From JACVRN01 sp036389255 (GTDB taxonomy: Bacteria > Acidobacteriota > Blastocatellia > Pyrinomonadales > Pyrinomonadaceae), in NCBI GenBank assembly GCA_036389255.1, contig DASVQI010000041.1, forward strand, positions 1-64,000: a stretch of DNA of 64,000 bases, given 5' to 3'. A program made the position numbers and the translations under genes. Numbering within the stretch: the stretch's first letter is position 1; every line of letters begins with the position of its first letter. Under the pieces are notes generated by a model. It was not told where the DNA came from. It saw only the letters and a list, made by a program, of their open reading frames with translations, and did not search any database. Below are positions 16,632 to 24,619 of this stretch, piece by piece.

Positions 16632-16730
16632 CTAACGCCCGAATTAACCGGGCGGGAAGAATCCTACCAAGCCTTCAATCTTGCGGATGAAAAGCAAGCT
16701 ATTTCCGCTCCGGTTGAATGAGTTGTTGGG
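16632..16730 (-). repeat. attC site 20
   Basis: It runs from CTAACGCCCGAATTAACC to GGTTGAATGAGTTGTTGGG. The core ends GTTGGG, as at attC 4. Confidence 0.92.
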
Positions 16731-16738
16731 CTGCGCTT

Positions 16739-17119
16739 TTAATAGGAAGCGATTACTTTAACGTCAGGCCCAAGTTGATACTCATTCCTTCTGCCGCGAG
16801 CCAGAACAAGTTCTTTCTCTATAGATTTAGAATCAGCACTAATAGACAAATGTACAGTGACTTGTTTTTTATTACGCCTAACCACATATATGGAATATGA
16901 ATAATAGCCGCATTTCTCAGAACTTCCTCCTCCAGATATCCCAGTACCGCCTGTCAAATAACTTCTATTTATCGGCGCATTCAAATTTTGCGTCTCTACG
17001 CAATTCACAATAGAGATTTGAACAACAACGGAGTCACTCCGCCCCGCATTCTGAGCATATCCTGAAACAGAAGCAACTAGAACTACGAATAGGATTAGTA
17101 GATGAAATTGTGTTTTCAT
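16739..17119 (-). CDS. Secreted protein of unknown function, integron cassette
   Basis: The product is 126 aa with a clear signal peptide (LLILFVVLVASVSGYAQ, cleavage after AQ). The mature part has a Gly-rich loop (GGTGISGGGSSEKCG) and a cysteine pair (NCVET and KCGYY), and is otherwise beta-rich. No family is recognised. Confidence 0.72.
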   Translation of the reverse strand: MKTQFHLLILFVVLVASVSGYAQNAGRSDSVVVQISIVNCVETQNLNAPINRSYLTGGTGISGGGSSEKCGYYSYSIYVVRRNKKQVTVHLSISADSKSIEKELVLARGRRNEYQLGPDVKVIASY

Positions 17120-17146
17120 AAATCTAGCCCAAAATCACAAAGCAGC

Positions 17147-17252
17147 CCAACGCCCGAATTAACCCGCGCCCACGAGCAGCCTTCAATATACGCCGCAAGG
17201 AAAGATGATGAAAGCCATGCTATCGAGGCGTCGGGTTGAATGAGTTGTTAGG
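17147..17252 (-). repeat. attC site 21
   Basis: It begins CCCAACGCCCGAATTAACCC and ends GGGTTGAATGAGTTGTTAGG. Arms AACCCGCGCCC and GGCGTCGGGTT pair. Confidence 0.92.
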
Positions 17253-17264
17253 CGCATCTACCTT

Positions 17265-17846
17265 TCAACCTGTAGACCATCGTAGTTTACAGTTGCGTAT
17301 CCATTGGCTAATTATATTTTCATCAGTTAACACAAATAATTGATCTGTAGAATTAGGTTGAGAGCCAATACACAGGCTACTACAAAACTGTTCAGCACCA
17401 CCGTGTCGATGAAATACCAGAGCGAAATCAAACTCAATGAACTCTTCTTCCTCACCTTCTTCCCCATCTAAGGAAGTATAGTCTTTGTACGCTTCAAATA
17501 TCTCAACTCCACTTACAAACCATGCCTGAGGGAGATATATTCCGGTTACGTTGGAATCACCGAATAGGTTACCGTTCAGCGTATAAGGAATATTTGCAGG
17601 GGAATCGGATTTTTCCATGCAGAGTTTCCAATATATGTGTTCGTGCTTCGTATATTGGTGTTCGGTCTTAAAGTTAAGAAAGCCGTCACCGCCAGAGAGT
17701 GACAAGCTGAGAGATAGGCTGGAAGCTAGAATGTAGCCATCAAAGATTTGTAGTGCGGGGCTGTAGATAGGGCCAATGCATTTTCCCAGCATCATACTTA
17801 AGTTTTCAAGTTGTGAGTCAGGTATATGAGCTTGATATTTAAACAC
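17265..17846 (-). CDS. Unknown soluble protein, integron cassette
   Basis: The product is 193 aa from GTG 17846, which has a strong GGAGGTG ribosome binding site 7 bases upstream, unusual in this array. A Ser/Leu repeat (SLSLSLSLS) lies near residue 45, and an acidic run (DGEEGEEEEF) near residue 130. There is no signal peptide and no recognised family. Confidence 0.73.
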   Translation of the reverse strand: MFKYQAHIPDSQLENLSMMLGKCIGPIYSPALQIFDGYILASSLSLSLSLSGGDGFLNFKTEHQYTKHEHIYWKLCMEKSDSPANIPYTLNGNLFGDSNVTGIYLPQAWFVSGVEIFEAYKDYTSLDGEEGEEEEFIEFDFALVFHRHGGAEQFCSSLCIGSQPNSTDQLFVLTDENIISQWIRNCKLRWSTG

Positions 17847-17882
17847 TGAATTACACCTCCGATACTAACAGGATACCATGCG

Positions 17883-17999
17883 CTTAACGCTCGAATTAAC
17901 CCGCCCGAAGCCAGCGCGATAGCGACAACATACCAGAAACCACCCAACTTAATGATGAAAGCCTCGCTGGCGAGGGTCGGGTTGAATGAGTTGTTCGGC
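17883..17999 (-). repeat. attC site 22
   Basis: This is the longest site, 117 bp. It begins CTTAACGCTCGAATTAACCC and ends GGGTTGAATGAGTTGTTCGG. The terminal GTTCGG is a rare core variant. Confidence 0.88.
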
Positions 18000-18035
18000 G
18001 GCGCTTACGACGTGACCATGCAACGTCGCTCTTGC

Positions 18036-18446
18036 TCACCTTGTATTACCGAAGTATTTCACCAAGCAGGTTCCAACGAACTCAATGAATTCATCATATC
18101 CATGAGGGAACATCCCAATATATTCAATCAGCCCTTCGTCGGTATCAGCATTTTTATCCATTTCGAGGACGTGCCACAACGTATCCCACGTTTCGTATTG
18201 CGACAACTCCGCCGATCCCGCATCACGAATAAAACATGTGGCGCCATCTCGGATGGAGTAACTGATTGCTATGATTTTGTCGGACGCGGAGAAAAAGCAG
18301 ACCTCCGTCTCATCCATTCCGCTCCCCGAACGTGTATCCTTGATATGGGTCGCGCCGATGACACGTAGCTCCTCACCGATCAGCGCCCTAATGTCTTCAC
18401 AGAATCCGCCCACACATATACCTCTACCAAGGTGTCCCGTCGCCAC
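18036..18446 (-). CDS. Unknown soluble protein, integron cassette
   Basis: The product is 136 aa from GTG 18446. The sequence is acidic, with a pattern (WDTLWHVLEMDKNADTDEGLIEYIGMFPHGYDEFIEFV) that could fit a small immunity-type protein, but I do not recognise it. The first 25 residues are Gly/Cys-rich without a typical signal. It lies between two atypical attC sites (22 and 23) and has higher GC than nearby cassettes, suggesting a different source. Confidence 0.65.
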   Translation of the reverse strand: MATGHLGRGICVGGFCEDIRALIGEELRVIGATHIKDTRSGSGMDETEVCFFSASDKIIAISYSIRDGATCFIRDAGSAELSQYETWDTLWHVLEMDKNADTDEGLIEYIGMFPHGYDEFIEFVGTCLVKYFGNTR

Positions 18447-18457
18447 ATCAAAGCCGC

Positions 18458-18556
18458 CGAACGCCCGGCATCACCCGCCGCGAGCACAACGCATCAAGCA
18501 CGGCGTCTCGCGGATGAAGGCCGCGCTATTCGCGGTCGGGTGCATGCCGTTGTTAG
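18458..18556 (-). repeat. attC site 23, divergent type
   Basis: It begins CCGAACGCCCGGCATCACCC and ends GGGTGCATGCCGTTGTTAGA, the same arm type as attC 9 but 99 bp long. It comes from a second attC lineage. Confidence 0.87.
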
Positions 18557-18569
18557 ATTGCGGTGTCGG

Positions 18570-18911
18570 CTATGGCCTCTCACCGATAGCATCTACCACG
18601 TATTGCATGGCGATTGGGCCTTTACGAAAGAATCTGAACGGCCCATGTTGATGAACCATATCGAAATCCACGATGTCAACGACTTCAGACAGCAGTTGCA
18701 CGTAGCGAGGGAAGCCGCTCACATCTTCAAACCCGAACCCTACTTCAACGCCGCAGAAATCAATCACCTTTTTCTTCAGGTGGTCTAAAACGATTTCTGC
18801 TTTCGTTTCCCAAGCTGCATTAGCATCAATGTCAGGCAAACTCTTGCGCGCGTCATCACACAACTGCCTGAAAACGGAAGCGGTAAATTCTTTGTGCTCT
18901 TTGTGAGTCAT
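18570..18911 (-). CDS. Unknown protein, integron cassette
   Basis: The product is 113 aa from ATG 18911, which has a GGAGG ribosome binding site at 6 bases; a longer form from an upstream start lacks this. The first 50 residues are a charged helix (MTHKEHKEFTASVFRQL); then VIDFCGVEVGFGFEDVSGF and several aromatic residues follow. There is no signal peptide and the family is not recognised. Confidence 0.73.
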   Translation of the reverse strand: MTHKEHKEFTASVFRQLCDDARKSLPDIDANAAWETKAEIVLDHLKKKVIDFCGVEVGFGFEDVSGFPRYVQLLSEVVDIVDFDMVHQHGPFRFFRKGPIAMQYVVDAIGERP

Positions 18912-18973
18912 CTCAATTCCTCCATGTGATTGGATTATTGCCGTGCATATTACCGCAAGCAAGCGCGAGCAAT

Positions 18974-19073
18974 CTAACGCCCGAATTAACGCGGCAGGAG
19001 ATACCTAATCAAGCATTCAAGTCTTGCGAATGAAAGCCGCACTATTTCCGCTCGCGTTGAATGAGTTGTTAGA
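18974..19073 (-). repeat. attC site 24
   Basis: It runs from CTAACGCCCGAATTAACG to GCGTTGAATGAGTTGTTAGA. Arms AACGCGGCAGG and CCGCTCGCGTT pair. Confidence 0.92.
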
Positions 19074-19109
19074 TTGCGGCCTACGATTAACAGCGGTAAG
19101 CACAATTCT

Positions 19110-19400
19110 TTACCGCCAAGGAAAAAGAAAAGCCAACAAGCCGCTGATAATTCCCGCCCCCATACTAGCCCCTACCCATCGCAGAATACTCCAATTAGAA
19201 CTCGGAGAGATTCGATTGAAGATAAAGAGAGCAATAAGCCACACAAAGAACATTGCAAGTCCTACGGCAAAATGTAGAGCAATCCATTGGTTTAGCATGT
19301 CCGCCAGAAGCGGACCGCAAAGACCAGCGACGAAGAACGGCCACCATCGCCAAAACGAATCGTTCGATTTTCTGCCATGCTCAATCATGAGACTCACCAT
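19110..19400 (-). CDS. Small membrane protein of unknown function, integron cassette
   Basis: The product is 96 aa with about three hydrophobic segments (19-35, 40-60 and 72-93) and a basic N-terminal patch (HGRKSNDSFWRWW). Nothing identifies a family. The gene occupies most of its 355-bp cassette. Confidence 0.68.
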   Translation of the reverse strand: MVSLMIEHGRKSNDSFWRWWPFFVAGLCGPLLADMLNQWIALHFAVGLAMFFVWLIALFIFNRISPSSNWSILRWVGASMGAGIISGLLAFLFPWR

Positions 19401-19427
19401 AGGTAATTGCCACTACTGCGAAGCAAT

Positions 19428-19533
19428 CTAACGCCCGAATTAACCGGGCGCGAGCGAGCAGCATTCTACCAAATCGAAGGATTCAATGATGAAAGCCATG
19501 CTGTCGAGCGCTCCGGTTGAATGAGTTGTTAGG
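19428..19533 (-). repeat. attC site 25
   Basis: It runs from CTAACGCCCGAATTAACC to GGTTGAATGAGTTGTTAGG. Arms ACCGGGCGCG and GCGCTCCGGT pair. Confidence 0.93.
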
Positions 19534-19568
19534 TGCGCCTTGTAATTAAACAATCAACCTCTCTTTCT

Positions 19569-20072
19569 TTAAGTGTAGTATTTTCTTTCATCATAACCTT
19601 CTTCTTCAAACAACAGTCCCACATCTTTTCTTAAACTGCCACGAAAAGCATTCCGTAATTTCCATATTCGGGCATGTTGCTCCTCATTATATTTATTCCC
19701 TAAAGCAGGATTTCCATCCAATGCCTGCTGAAGCTCATAGAACACCTTAAGAGAATCTGAGGATAGAATGAAGCTTGGTTCTCCAGCCTTCCACTTTGAG
19801 AGCGAGTCTAATATCTCTTGGTATATAACCGGAAGCTCTTCATCCTTAAACCTGCTTCTTCTCCCAAGCCTTTCTGTAATTACAAAAGCCTCTGGATAAT
19901 GCTTGAGTCTTAATTCATAAAGCCGCCCAGTGAAACTCCTAGCAAGATTTCGCTCTTGGCTTTCTTTTTCAGACCGTATTTTTACAACAACAGACATATA
20001 TGTGATGACCGCAGCTATAATTGATATAGCTCCAGCAACTATTGCAGATGTAACTTGTTCAGACATTAACAT
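19569..20072 (-). CDS. Membrane-anchored protein of unknown function, integron cassette
   Basis: The product is 167 aa. A longer reading begins inside attC 26 and is rejected; ATG 20072 or ATG 20066 is the start. One N-terminal transmembrane helix (SAIVAGAISIIAAVITYMSVV) is followed by a charged helical cytoplasmic domain (RSEKESQERNLARSF, then YELRLKHYPEAF). The layout resembles small single-pass membrane proteins found beside toxin or defence genes. The function is unknown. Confidence 0.7.
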   Translation of the reverse strand: MLMSEQVTSAIVAGAISIIAAVITYMSVVVKIRSEKESQERNLARSFTGRLYELRLKHYPEAFVITERLGRRSRFKDEELPVIYQEILDSLSKWKAGEPSFILSSDSLKVFYELQQALDGNPALGNKYNEEQHARIWKLRNAFRGSLRKDVGLLFEEEGYDERKYYT

Positions 20073-20083
20073 AACGTAAGCAC

Positions 20084-20181
20084 CTAACGCCCGAATTAAC
20101 CGGGCGGGAAGAATCTGACCAAGCATCCAAGCCCCGCGATGACATCCGAGCTAATTCCGCTCCGGTTGAATGAGTTGTTAT
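20084..20181 (-). repeat. attC site 26
   Basis: It runs from CTAACGCCCGAATTAACC to GGTTGAATGAGTTGTTATG. Arms ACCGGGCGGG and CCGCTCCGGT pair. Confidence 0.93.
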
Positions 20182-20202
20182 GTAGCGTATTGGATGTACT
20201 AT

Positions 20203-20712
20203 TCACTTTGATTTCCCTTTCTTCGCGCCACATTCGATTTTTTCTATCAGCTTACCCTCTCCCCATTCTTGCAGACAATAGAAAGGGACGCCTTTGGAAT
20301 CTATATCATTAGCTACAAGGTCGTAATAGCATGGTTTACCCTTCGCATACTGCTTCGTTACGGTAACATCAACGCACTTCTTCAGATATTTACGCTGGCC
20401 TCTCTCATCCATGAAGCAAGGGACTAACACATAAACGTATTCAGGATTATATCCATCGATTTTATTCTCAAGTTTGATTTTGAGCGTGCCAGCCCAAGCG
20501 ATTATTCCGCATGAAGTATCTGTCATGCTGACCTCTTCGATTGTGCCTCGAACCTTGAGCAGTTCAGGGAAGCCATCATCTTTTCGCCCGTAGATAACAG
20601 GAAAAGGTGAGGAATCAGAACCACCCTGAGAATTGGATTGAGCTAAAGACTGGCTCAACACAAGAGGCGCAAGCAGTAAAAGAATACAAAGGAGTGTGAT
20701 TCTGTTTCTCAT
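20203..20712 (-). CDS. Secreted protein of unknown function, integron cassette
   Basis: The product is 169 aa from ATG 20712, with GAAAGG upstream. The signal peptide (LCILLLLAPLVLSQSLAQ) ends near residue 26. The mature domain is beta-rich with several cysteines (SCGII, PCFMD, KCVDV, PCYYD and YCLQE), likely disulfide-bonded. The family is not recognised. Confidence 0.74.
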   Translation of the reverse strand: MRNRITLLCILLLLAPLVLSQSLAQSNSQGGSDSSPFPVIYGRKDDGFPELLKVRGTIEEVSMTDTSCGIIAWAGTLKIKLENKIDGYNPEYVYVLVPCFMDERGQRKYLKKCVDVTVTKQYAKGKPCYYDLVANDIDSKGVPFYCLQEWGEGKLIEKIECGAKKGKSK

Positions 20713-20739
20713 TTTAAACCTTTCGCAAGAAGAAGCCAC

Positions 20740-20838
20740 ATAACGCCCGAATTAACCGGGCGGGAAGTATGACCGAGCAGCATCCAAGTTGTCGATGACA
20801 TTCGAGCTATTGCCGCTCCGGTTGAATGAGTTGTTAGA
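20740..20838 (-). repeat. attC site 27
   Basis: It runs from ATAACGCCCGAATTAACC to GGTTGAATGAGTTGTTAGA. It closes the cassette that carries the reversed gene. Confidence 0.92.
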
Positions 20839-21256
20839 CCGCCCTTTAATTGATTTCTCAACACTGCTATTGCTTTCCTAAGCTGCATTACACAATGCTC
20901 GTATTTGGTAGTAGGTTATTTCAACGTTGAACACAAGTGGGATTCGACAGAAGGACACACCTGCCAGTCGAGTATGTCCTCTCTTGTAGACACTTAATCA
21001 CTGTACTGGAAGCCAAGAACGCTTTTATGACCACAAAAGACAGAGATGATAATGGCATGTGGTTGGCATGAATATTGCTGTCTGTTGATATGACTCCGAA
21101 CGCGGGCAGTAAGCTTCACATCGATTCAGCGATTGCCCTAATCGTTCTGGATTGCCCTCCCCGCCCAGTCAATTCCGACCTTGGGCGGACGATGACGAAC
21201 TTTCCGAGAGCGAAATCAAATCTCTGGGTTCCTCATAAAACTACAAAGGAGATAGT
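20839..21256 (+). other. Non-coding leader of the reversed cassette
   Basis: About 420 bases between attC 27 and the + strand gene have no supported open frame on either strand. Because the following gene is read against the array, its promoter must be here, but I cannot pick a convincing -35/-10 pair. The stretch ends in a strong AAAGGAG ribosome binding site at the gene start. Confidence 0.5.
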
Positions 21257-21607
21257 ATGATCATCACAAATGTATGGAATAACACCCCGGCCTCAAGCAC
21301 TGGCGTGCTCTCCAGCAACTTCACAACCAATGGCGGCTACGTTCAGATCTTCTTCACAGGATCGGCGTGGTCGGGAAGCGGCGCAGCGATGGTGGGAGCG
21401 AATCTCGTCATCGACGGCAACGTTGTCACCTCAGCTAAGGTGTTCACGAACGAGCAAGGTTCACACAAATCCTTGGTGGCGATATCGCTCGTAACCAAAC
21501 TCGCGGTGGGGGCGCACACTGTTGCGATTGCTTTCGCGACACCGCAGACAAAAATAGATCACAATGATCTGTTTACTCTCACAGTAACGGAGCTATCATT
21601 CTCTTAG
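21257..21607 (+). CDS. Small beta-rich protein, cassette gene in reverse orientation
   Basis: The product is 116 aa with ATG 21257 preceded by AAAGGAG at 5 bases. It is rich in Thr, Ser, Val and Gly and alternates hydrophobic and polar residues, as in a beta-sandwich. Motifs include NGGYVQIFFTGSAW, LVIDGNVVTSAKVFTNE and LAVGAHTVAIAFA. There is no signal peptide. The family is not recognised; similar small beta proteins occur as lectin-like or tail-associated modules. It is the only cassette gene here transcribed toward attI, which implies its own promoter. Confidence 0.75.
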   Translation: MIITNVWNNTPASSTGVLSSNFTTNGGYVQIFFTGSAWSGSGAAMVGANLVIDGNVVTSAKVFTNEQGSHKSLVAISLVTKLAVGAHTVAIAFATPQTKIDHNDLFTLTVTELSFS

Positions 21608-21904
21608 CAATAACGGAAGATTGGTGCATGGCTGAGAATCAGAGCCAGCCAGTCAACCGCGCCGCAACTCTCACTGCAACATTGCGGCGTTGCTCCTAAC
21701 TTGCGGTTTGTGAAATCGCCGTCTATGGCTGAGCGGACGCCCAAGACTGCGTTAGTGTGGCGGCCCATGTGGCGGGCCGCCGCCCAACTTCACACTTTAA
21801 ACTGACAGCGTGCTTGTTCGTTCGCCGCGTGTCCCAAGTGCATAGTGCTGCGAGCGTCCACTCGTCAATACGGTTCGCAAGATGAAGGCGTCCCCTGCTG
21901 CGGT

Positions 21905-22002
21905 CTAACGCCCGAATTAACCGGGCGCGACGAACCACCGATACGGACAAGTTGACGGTGAAAAGCAAGCTAACTCGCGCTCCGGTTGAATGAGTTGTTA
22001 GA
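21905..22002 (-). repeat. attC site 28
   Basis: It runs from CTAACGCCCGAATTAACC to GGTTGAATGAGTTGTTAGA. Arms ACCGGGCGCG and CGCGCTCCGGT pair. Confidence 0.93.
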
Positions 22003-22027
22003 CGGCGTTCGGTTCAAAATGGCAATG

Positions 22028-22501
22028 TTATTTCCCCCTTACAAGTTTGACCATAGGAATTGATATATCCCTTTGTTCATCCCCAACTCTCAACATTAGA
22101 GTCATTTCAACAGGGTCTTTCAAGATTTCATAGATTCCCTTACCGAAATCAAAATATAAAGCCAACCTACGTGTTTCGTTCGGAGGCACGCTTTCCCAGC
22201 TTGGTTCACCAAAAGGATGTGCAGAATATTCCGCTCCATTCGCTTTGAGAATAGCACGCTCTAAAAAAATAGGTGATTTTACCCGATTGTGAATCATCAC
22301 CTCTGGAATAAAATGGTCTTGGCTTATCAAGCCACCCAAGTCAGTAATTTTTATATCAAGCTGCCCAAATGACTTCGTAAACCAAGGATGTTCTTCCTTT
22401 GTCCAATCTTTAGGCTGATAATAAATCCCACGATCACAAGCGGTAATCAATAGGGATGCCAGCAAGATCAAAATTGCAGAATGTTTCGTTCTCATACTCA
22501 T
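22028..22501 (-). CDS. Lipoprotein of unknown function, integron cassette
   Basis: The product is about 157 aa. The lipoprotein signal ends LLASLLITAC. Three closely spaced ATG codons (22507, 22501 and 22495) can serve as start and none has a clear ribosome binding site. The mature domain is beta-rich and could be an immunoglobulin-like fold (EVMIHNRVKSPIFLERAILK, then ETRRLALYFDFG). No family is recognised. Confidence 0.73.
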   Translation of the reverse strand: MSMRTKHSAILILLASLLITACDRGIYYQPKDWTKEEHPWFTKSFGQLDIKITDLGGLISQDHFIPEVMIHNRVKSPIFLERAILKANGAEYSAHPFGEPSWESVPPNETRRLALYFDFGKGIYEILKDPVEMTLMLRVGDEQRDISIPMVKLVRGK

Positions 22502-22517
22502 TAGCATCAACAGCCGT

Positions 22518-22617
22518 CTAACGCCCGAATTAACCGGGCGCGCACACAACATCGAAACCATCCAAGTTCACGATGAAAGACCGGCTAACTCGCGCTCCGG
22601 TTGAATGAGTTGTTAGG
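22518..22617 (-). repeat. attC site 29
   Basis: It runs from CTAACGCCCGAATTAACC to GGTTGAATGAGTTGTTAGG. The inner sequence closely resembles attC 16. Confidence 0.93.
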
Positions 22618-22630
22618 CTGCGGCCTTAAC

Positions 22631-22999
22631 TTATGCTACGCAGATATTAGGCACAGCTACCTTCTCAAAAAGGTGCGGAGAACCAACCGTGCTCGCTGGA
22701 TAATTCTTTAACGCTTCATGAAATTCTGGTTGGCTTAAAGCCCGCCGGAAATGGGCCACCGACTCCCACACAGCATAATTGATAAACACACTACTGCCGC
22801 CGATACCTCGGTGCAACTGTGTCGAGATGAATCCCGGTTGCTGCTTGAAGAAAGCCGCGTCGGCGGCCCAAGCAGCAAGAAAGGAGCTTACATCTTCCGG
22901 ATTGACGTTGAATTTGTTGATTAGGATTACAGGTCTGACCTCATGCAACATTTGCTGTTGCAAAGTAACGGCCTCATCCATCTCGACCATCTTCACCAT
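22631..22999 (-). CDS. Antibiotic biosynthesis monooxygenase (ABM)-domain protein, integron cassette
   Basis: The product is 122 aa. The ABM ferredoxin-like fold is recognisable from VILINKFNVNPEDVSSFLAAW, FFKQQPGFISTQLHR and YAVWESVAHFRRAL. Such proteins act as small oxygenases, haem-degrading enzymes or dimeric stress proteins; the sequence does not tell which. ATG 22999 is used, with two further in-frame ATGs within seven codons. Confidence 0.85.
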   Translation of the reverse strand: MVKMVEMDEAVTLQQQMLHEVRPVILINKFNVNPEDVSSFLAAWAADAAFFKQQPGFISTQLHRGIGGSSVFINYAVWESVAHFRRALSQPEFHEALKNYPASTVGSPHLFEKVAVPNICVA

Positions 23000-23065
23000 G
23001 AATAAAGTAGCTTCCCCTTTCAGATAACTGAACTTATTAAGCTTACATCTTCAACCTAGAGCAGC

Positions 23066-23164
23066 CTAACGCCCGAATTAACCGGGCGCGCGCACAATCT
23101 AATTACGGGCAAGTTGACGATGAAAGCCAAGCTTATTCGCGCTCCGGTTGAATGAGTTGTTAGG
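23066..23164 (-). repeat. attC site 30
   Basis: It runs from CTAACGCCCGAATTAACC to GGTTGAATGAGTTGTTAGG. Arms ACCGGGCGCGC and GCGCTCCGGT pair. Confidence 0.93.
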
Positions 23165-23188
23165 CCGCGCGTTGGTATTACACAATTC

Positions 23189-23380
23189 TTAGATTGATTC
23201 TTCATTCTCGCCTGTTATAGATAACTCAACACCTCCAGCATGGCGGTCAACGAACAAGCGAGTTCCATCTGTAAATTCAACGCAGACTTCATTCGCACGA
23301 TGACGCATAACTTTTGCGACTATTTTGCCCTTAAGCAATTCGGTTGCTCTTTCGGCTTCTTGTTCCAAACTCATAGACAT
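23189..23380 (-). CDS. Small unknown protein, integron cassette
   Basis: The product is 63 aa from ATG 23380. A longer reading would translate attC 31 and is rejected. A charged helix (MSMSLEQEAERATELL) is followed by a beta-hairpin region (VCVEFTDGTRLFVDRHAGGVELSI) resembling small proteins with a 'FxDGTxLxV' motif. The function is unknown. The cassette is only about 340 bp including its attC, the smallest in the array. Confidence 0.7.
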   Translation of the reverse strand: MSMSLEQEAERATELLKGKIVAKVMRHRANEVCVEFTDGTRLFVDRHAGGVELSITGENEESI

Positions 23381-23406
23381 TCTTTTAGCACATATGCGAC
23401 TGCGGC

Positions 23407-23505
23407 CTAACGCCCGAATTAACCGGGCGCGCGCACAACACCGATACACCTAAGTCGCGCGCATGAAAGCAATGCTATTCGCGCTCCGGTTGAATGAGTT
23501 GTTAT
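23407..23505 (-). repeat. attC site 31
   Basis: It runs from CTAACGCCCGAATTAACC to GGTTGAATGAGTTGTTATA. Arms ACCGGGCGCGC and GCGCTCCGGT pair. Confidence 0.93.
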
Positions 23506-23555
23506 ATCGCCCACTGGATGTATCACGCCATCTCGATTTTAAAGCACCGAAGAAA

Positions 23556-23894
23556 TTACTCTGAGCCTTTAGCAATTTTAGCCTCCATTTCATCAGCTGT
23601 CATGGTATGTGCATAGCCTGCGCTTATTACAACATCGCAACCAAGACGCAAGTGGCATTGCCCTTCAATCAGCTCGTCGCGAAAGGATATATCTCCGGGG
23701 CGAATTTCACCATCCACTTTGAGGTTGTGACCTTGCGCGTTCAGACGCTCGACGACCTTCTGAAAGGCAGCAAGCACCGCCGCATAAATTTCTTCGGTAA
23801 CATCATTCTGTAAATCATCAGCGAGCTTTCGGGCAGCCGGAGTGTTGAGGCCAAGAGATTCAAATTGCTGTTTGGAATATTTCTCGAAATTCAT
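23556..23894 (-). CDS. Small soluble protein of unknown function, integron cassette
   Basis: The product is 112 aa from ATG 23894, with GGAGAGG immediately upstream. Two helices (YSKQQFESLGLN, then LADDLQNDVTEEIYAAVLAAFQ) precede a beta segment (DGEIRPGDISFRDEL and GQCHLRLGCDVVISAGYA). There is no signal peptide. It is not recognised, though similar short proteins occur in other integrons and mobile elements. Confidence 0.72.
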   Translation of the reverse strand: MNFEKYSKQQFESLGLNTPAARKLADDLQNDVTEEIYAAVLAAFQKVVERLNAQGHNLKVDGEIRPGDISFRDELIEGQCHLRLGCDVVISAGYAHTMTADEMEAKIAKGSE

Positions 23895-23919
23895 AAGCCT
23901 CTCCAAAAAGGACGCGAGT

Positions 23920-24019
23920 ATAACGCCCGAATTAACGCGGCGGAACACAATGCACCAAGCATTCAAGTCTTGCGGATGAAAGCCGTGCTATTTCCGCTCG
24001 CGTTGAATGAGTTGTTAGG
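23920..24019 (-). repeat. attC site 32
   Basis: It runs from ATAACGCCCGAATTAACG to GCGTTGAATGAGTTGTTAGG. Its end overlaps the stop codon of the next gene. Confidence 0.93.
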
Positions 24020-24497
24020 CGCGGTTTAGATTTAATGATTCAATTTCCGGCCCTCCTGCTGAGCGTGACCAAAATGCCAACCTCAATGGAATCAGACTGA
24101 ACACAATCATTACTAATGCGGGAATGAATAACTCCCCAATAGAGAATCCATGCGCGGGACTTAAGTTTGCCCAGATAATGAACAAGAAGAAAAGCACATT
24201 AGGAATCATCAGAATCAACTCAGATACAATATACGTTTTAACAATAGGACGCCCTAAAACCAAAATTAAACCGAGAATGAAAATCCATCCTGCCGTTAGC
24301 CATCTAAAGATTCCCGGAGTAATAGGTTCTGAGCCTCGAATACCAATCTCAAAAAAGAAGATACCAATGCGAGGGTCAAAATAGAAGAGCCATTCATATT
24401 TATCTGGAGAAGTTGACATAGCGATATAGATGAGCAGTTGTAGAAAGCCAGCCACAAATACATACACGCCTAAGATTCTGGTTCTTTTAAGATTCAT
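24015..24497 (-). CDS. Four-helix membrane protein of unknown function, integron cassette
   Basis: The product is 160 aa from ATG 24497 (a TTG two codons earlier is the alternative). Four hydrophobic segments span about 8-27, 62-80, 88-112 and 122-142. A loop between the first two carries FYFDPRIGIFFFEIG. The tail is soluble. No family is recognised. The stop codon lies within attC 32. Confidence 0.72.
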   Translation of the reverse strand: MNLKRTRILGVYVFVAGFLQLLIYIAMSTSPDKYEWLFYFDPRIGIFFFEIGIRGSEPITPGIFRWLTAGWIFILGLILVLGRPIVKTYIVSELILMIPNVLFFLFIIWANLSPAHGFSIGELFIPALVMIVFSLIPLRLAFWSRSAGGPEIESLNLNRA

Positions 24498-24511
24498 ATT
24501 CAATTAAGCGC

Positions 24512-24611
24512 CTAACGCCCGAATTAACCCGGCCGGAAGTATTGTATCAAGCATTCGAGTCTTGCGAATGAAAATCAAGCTCCATCGGCTCGGGTTGAAT
24601 GAGTTGTTAGG
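24512..24611 (-). repeat. attC site 33
   Basis: It runs from CTAACGCCCGAATTAACCC to GGGTTGAATGAGTTGTTAGG. Arms AACCCGGCCGG and CGGCTCGGGTT pair. Confidence 0.93.
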
Positions 24612-24619
24612 CTGCGCCT

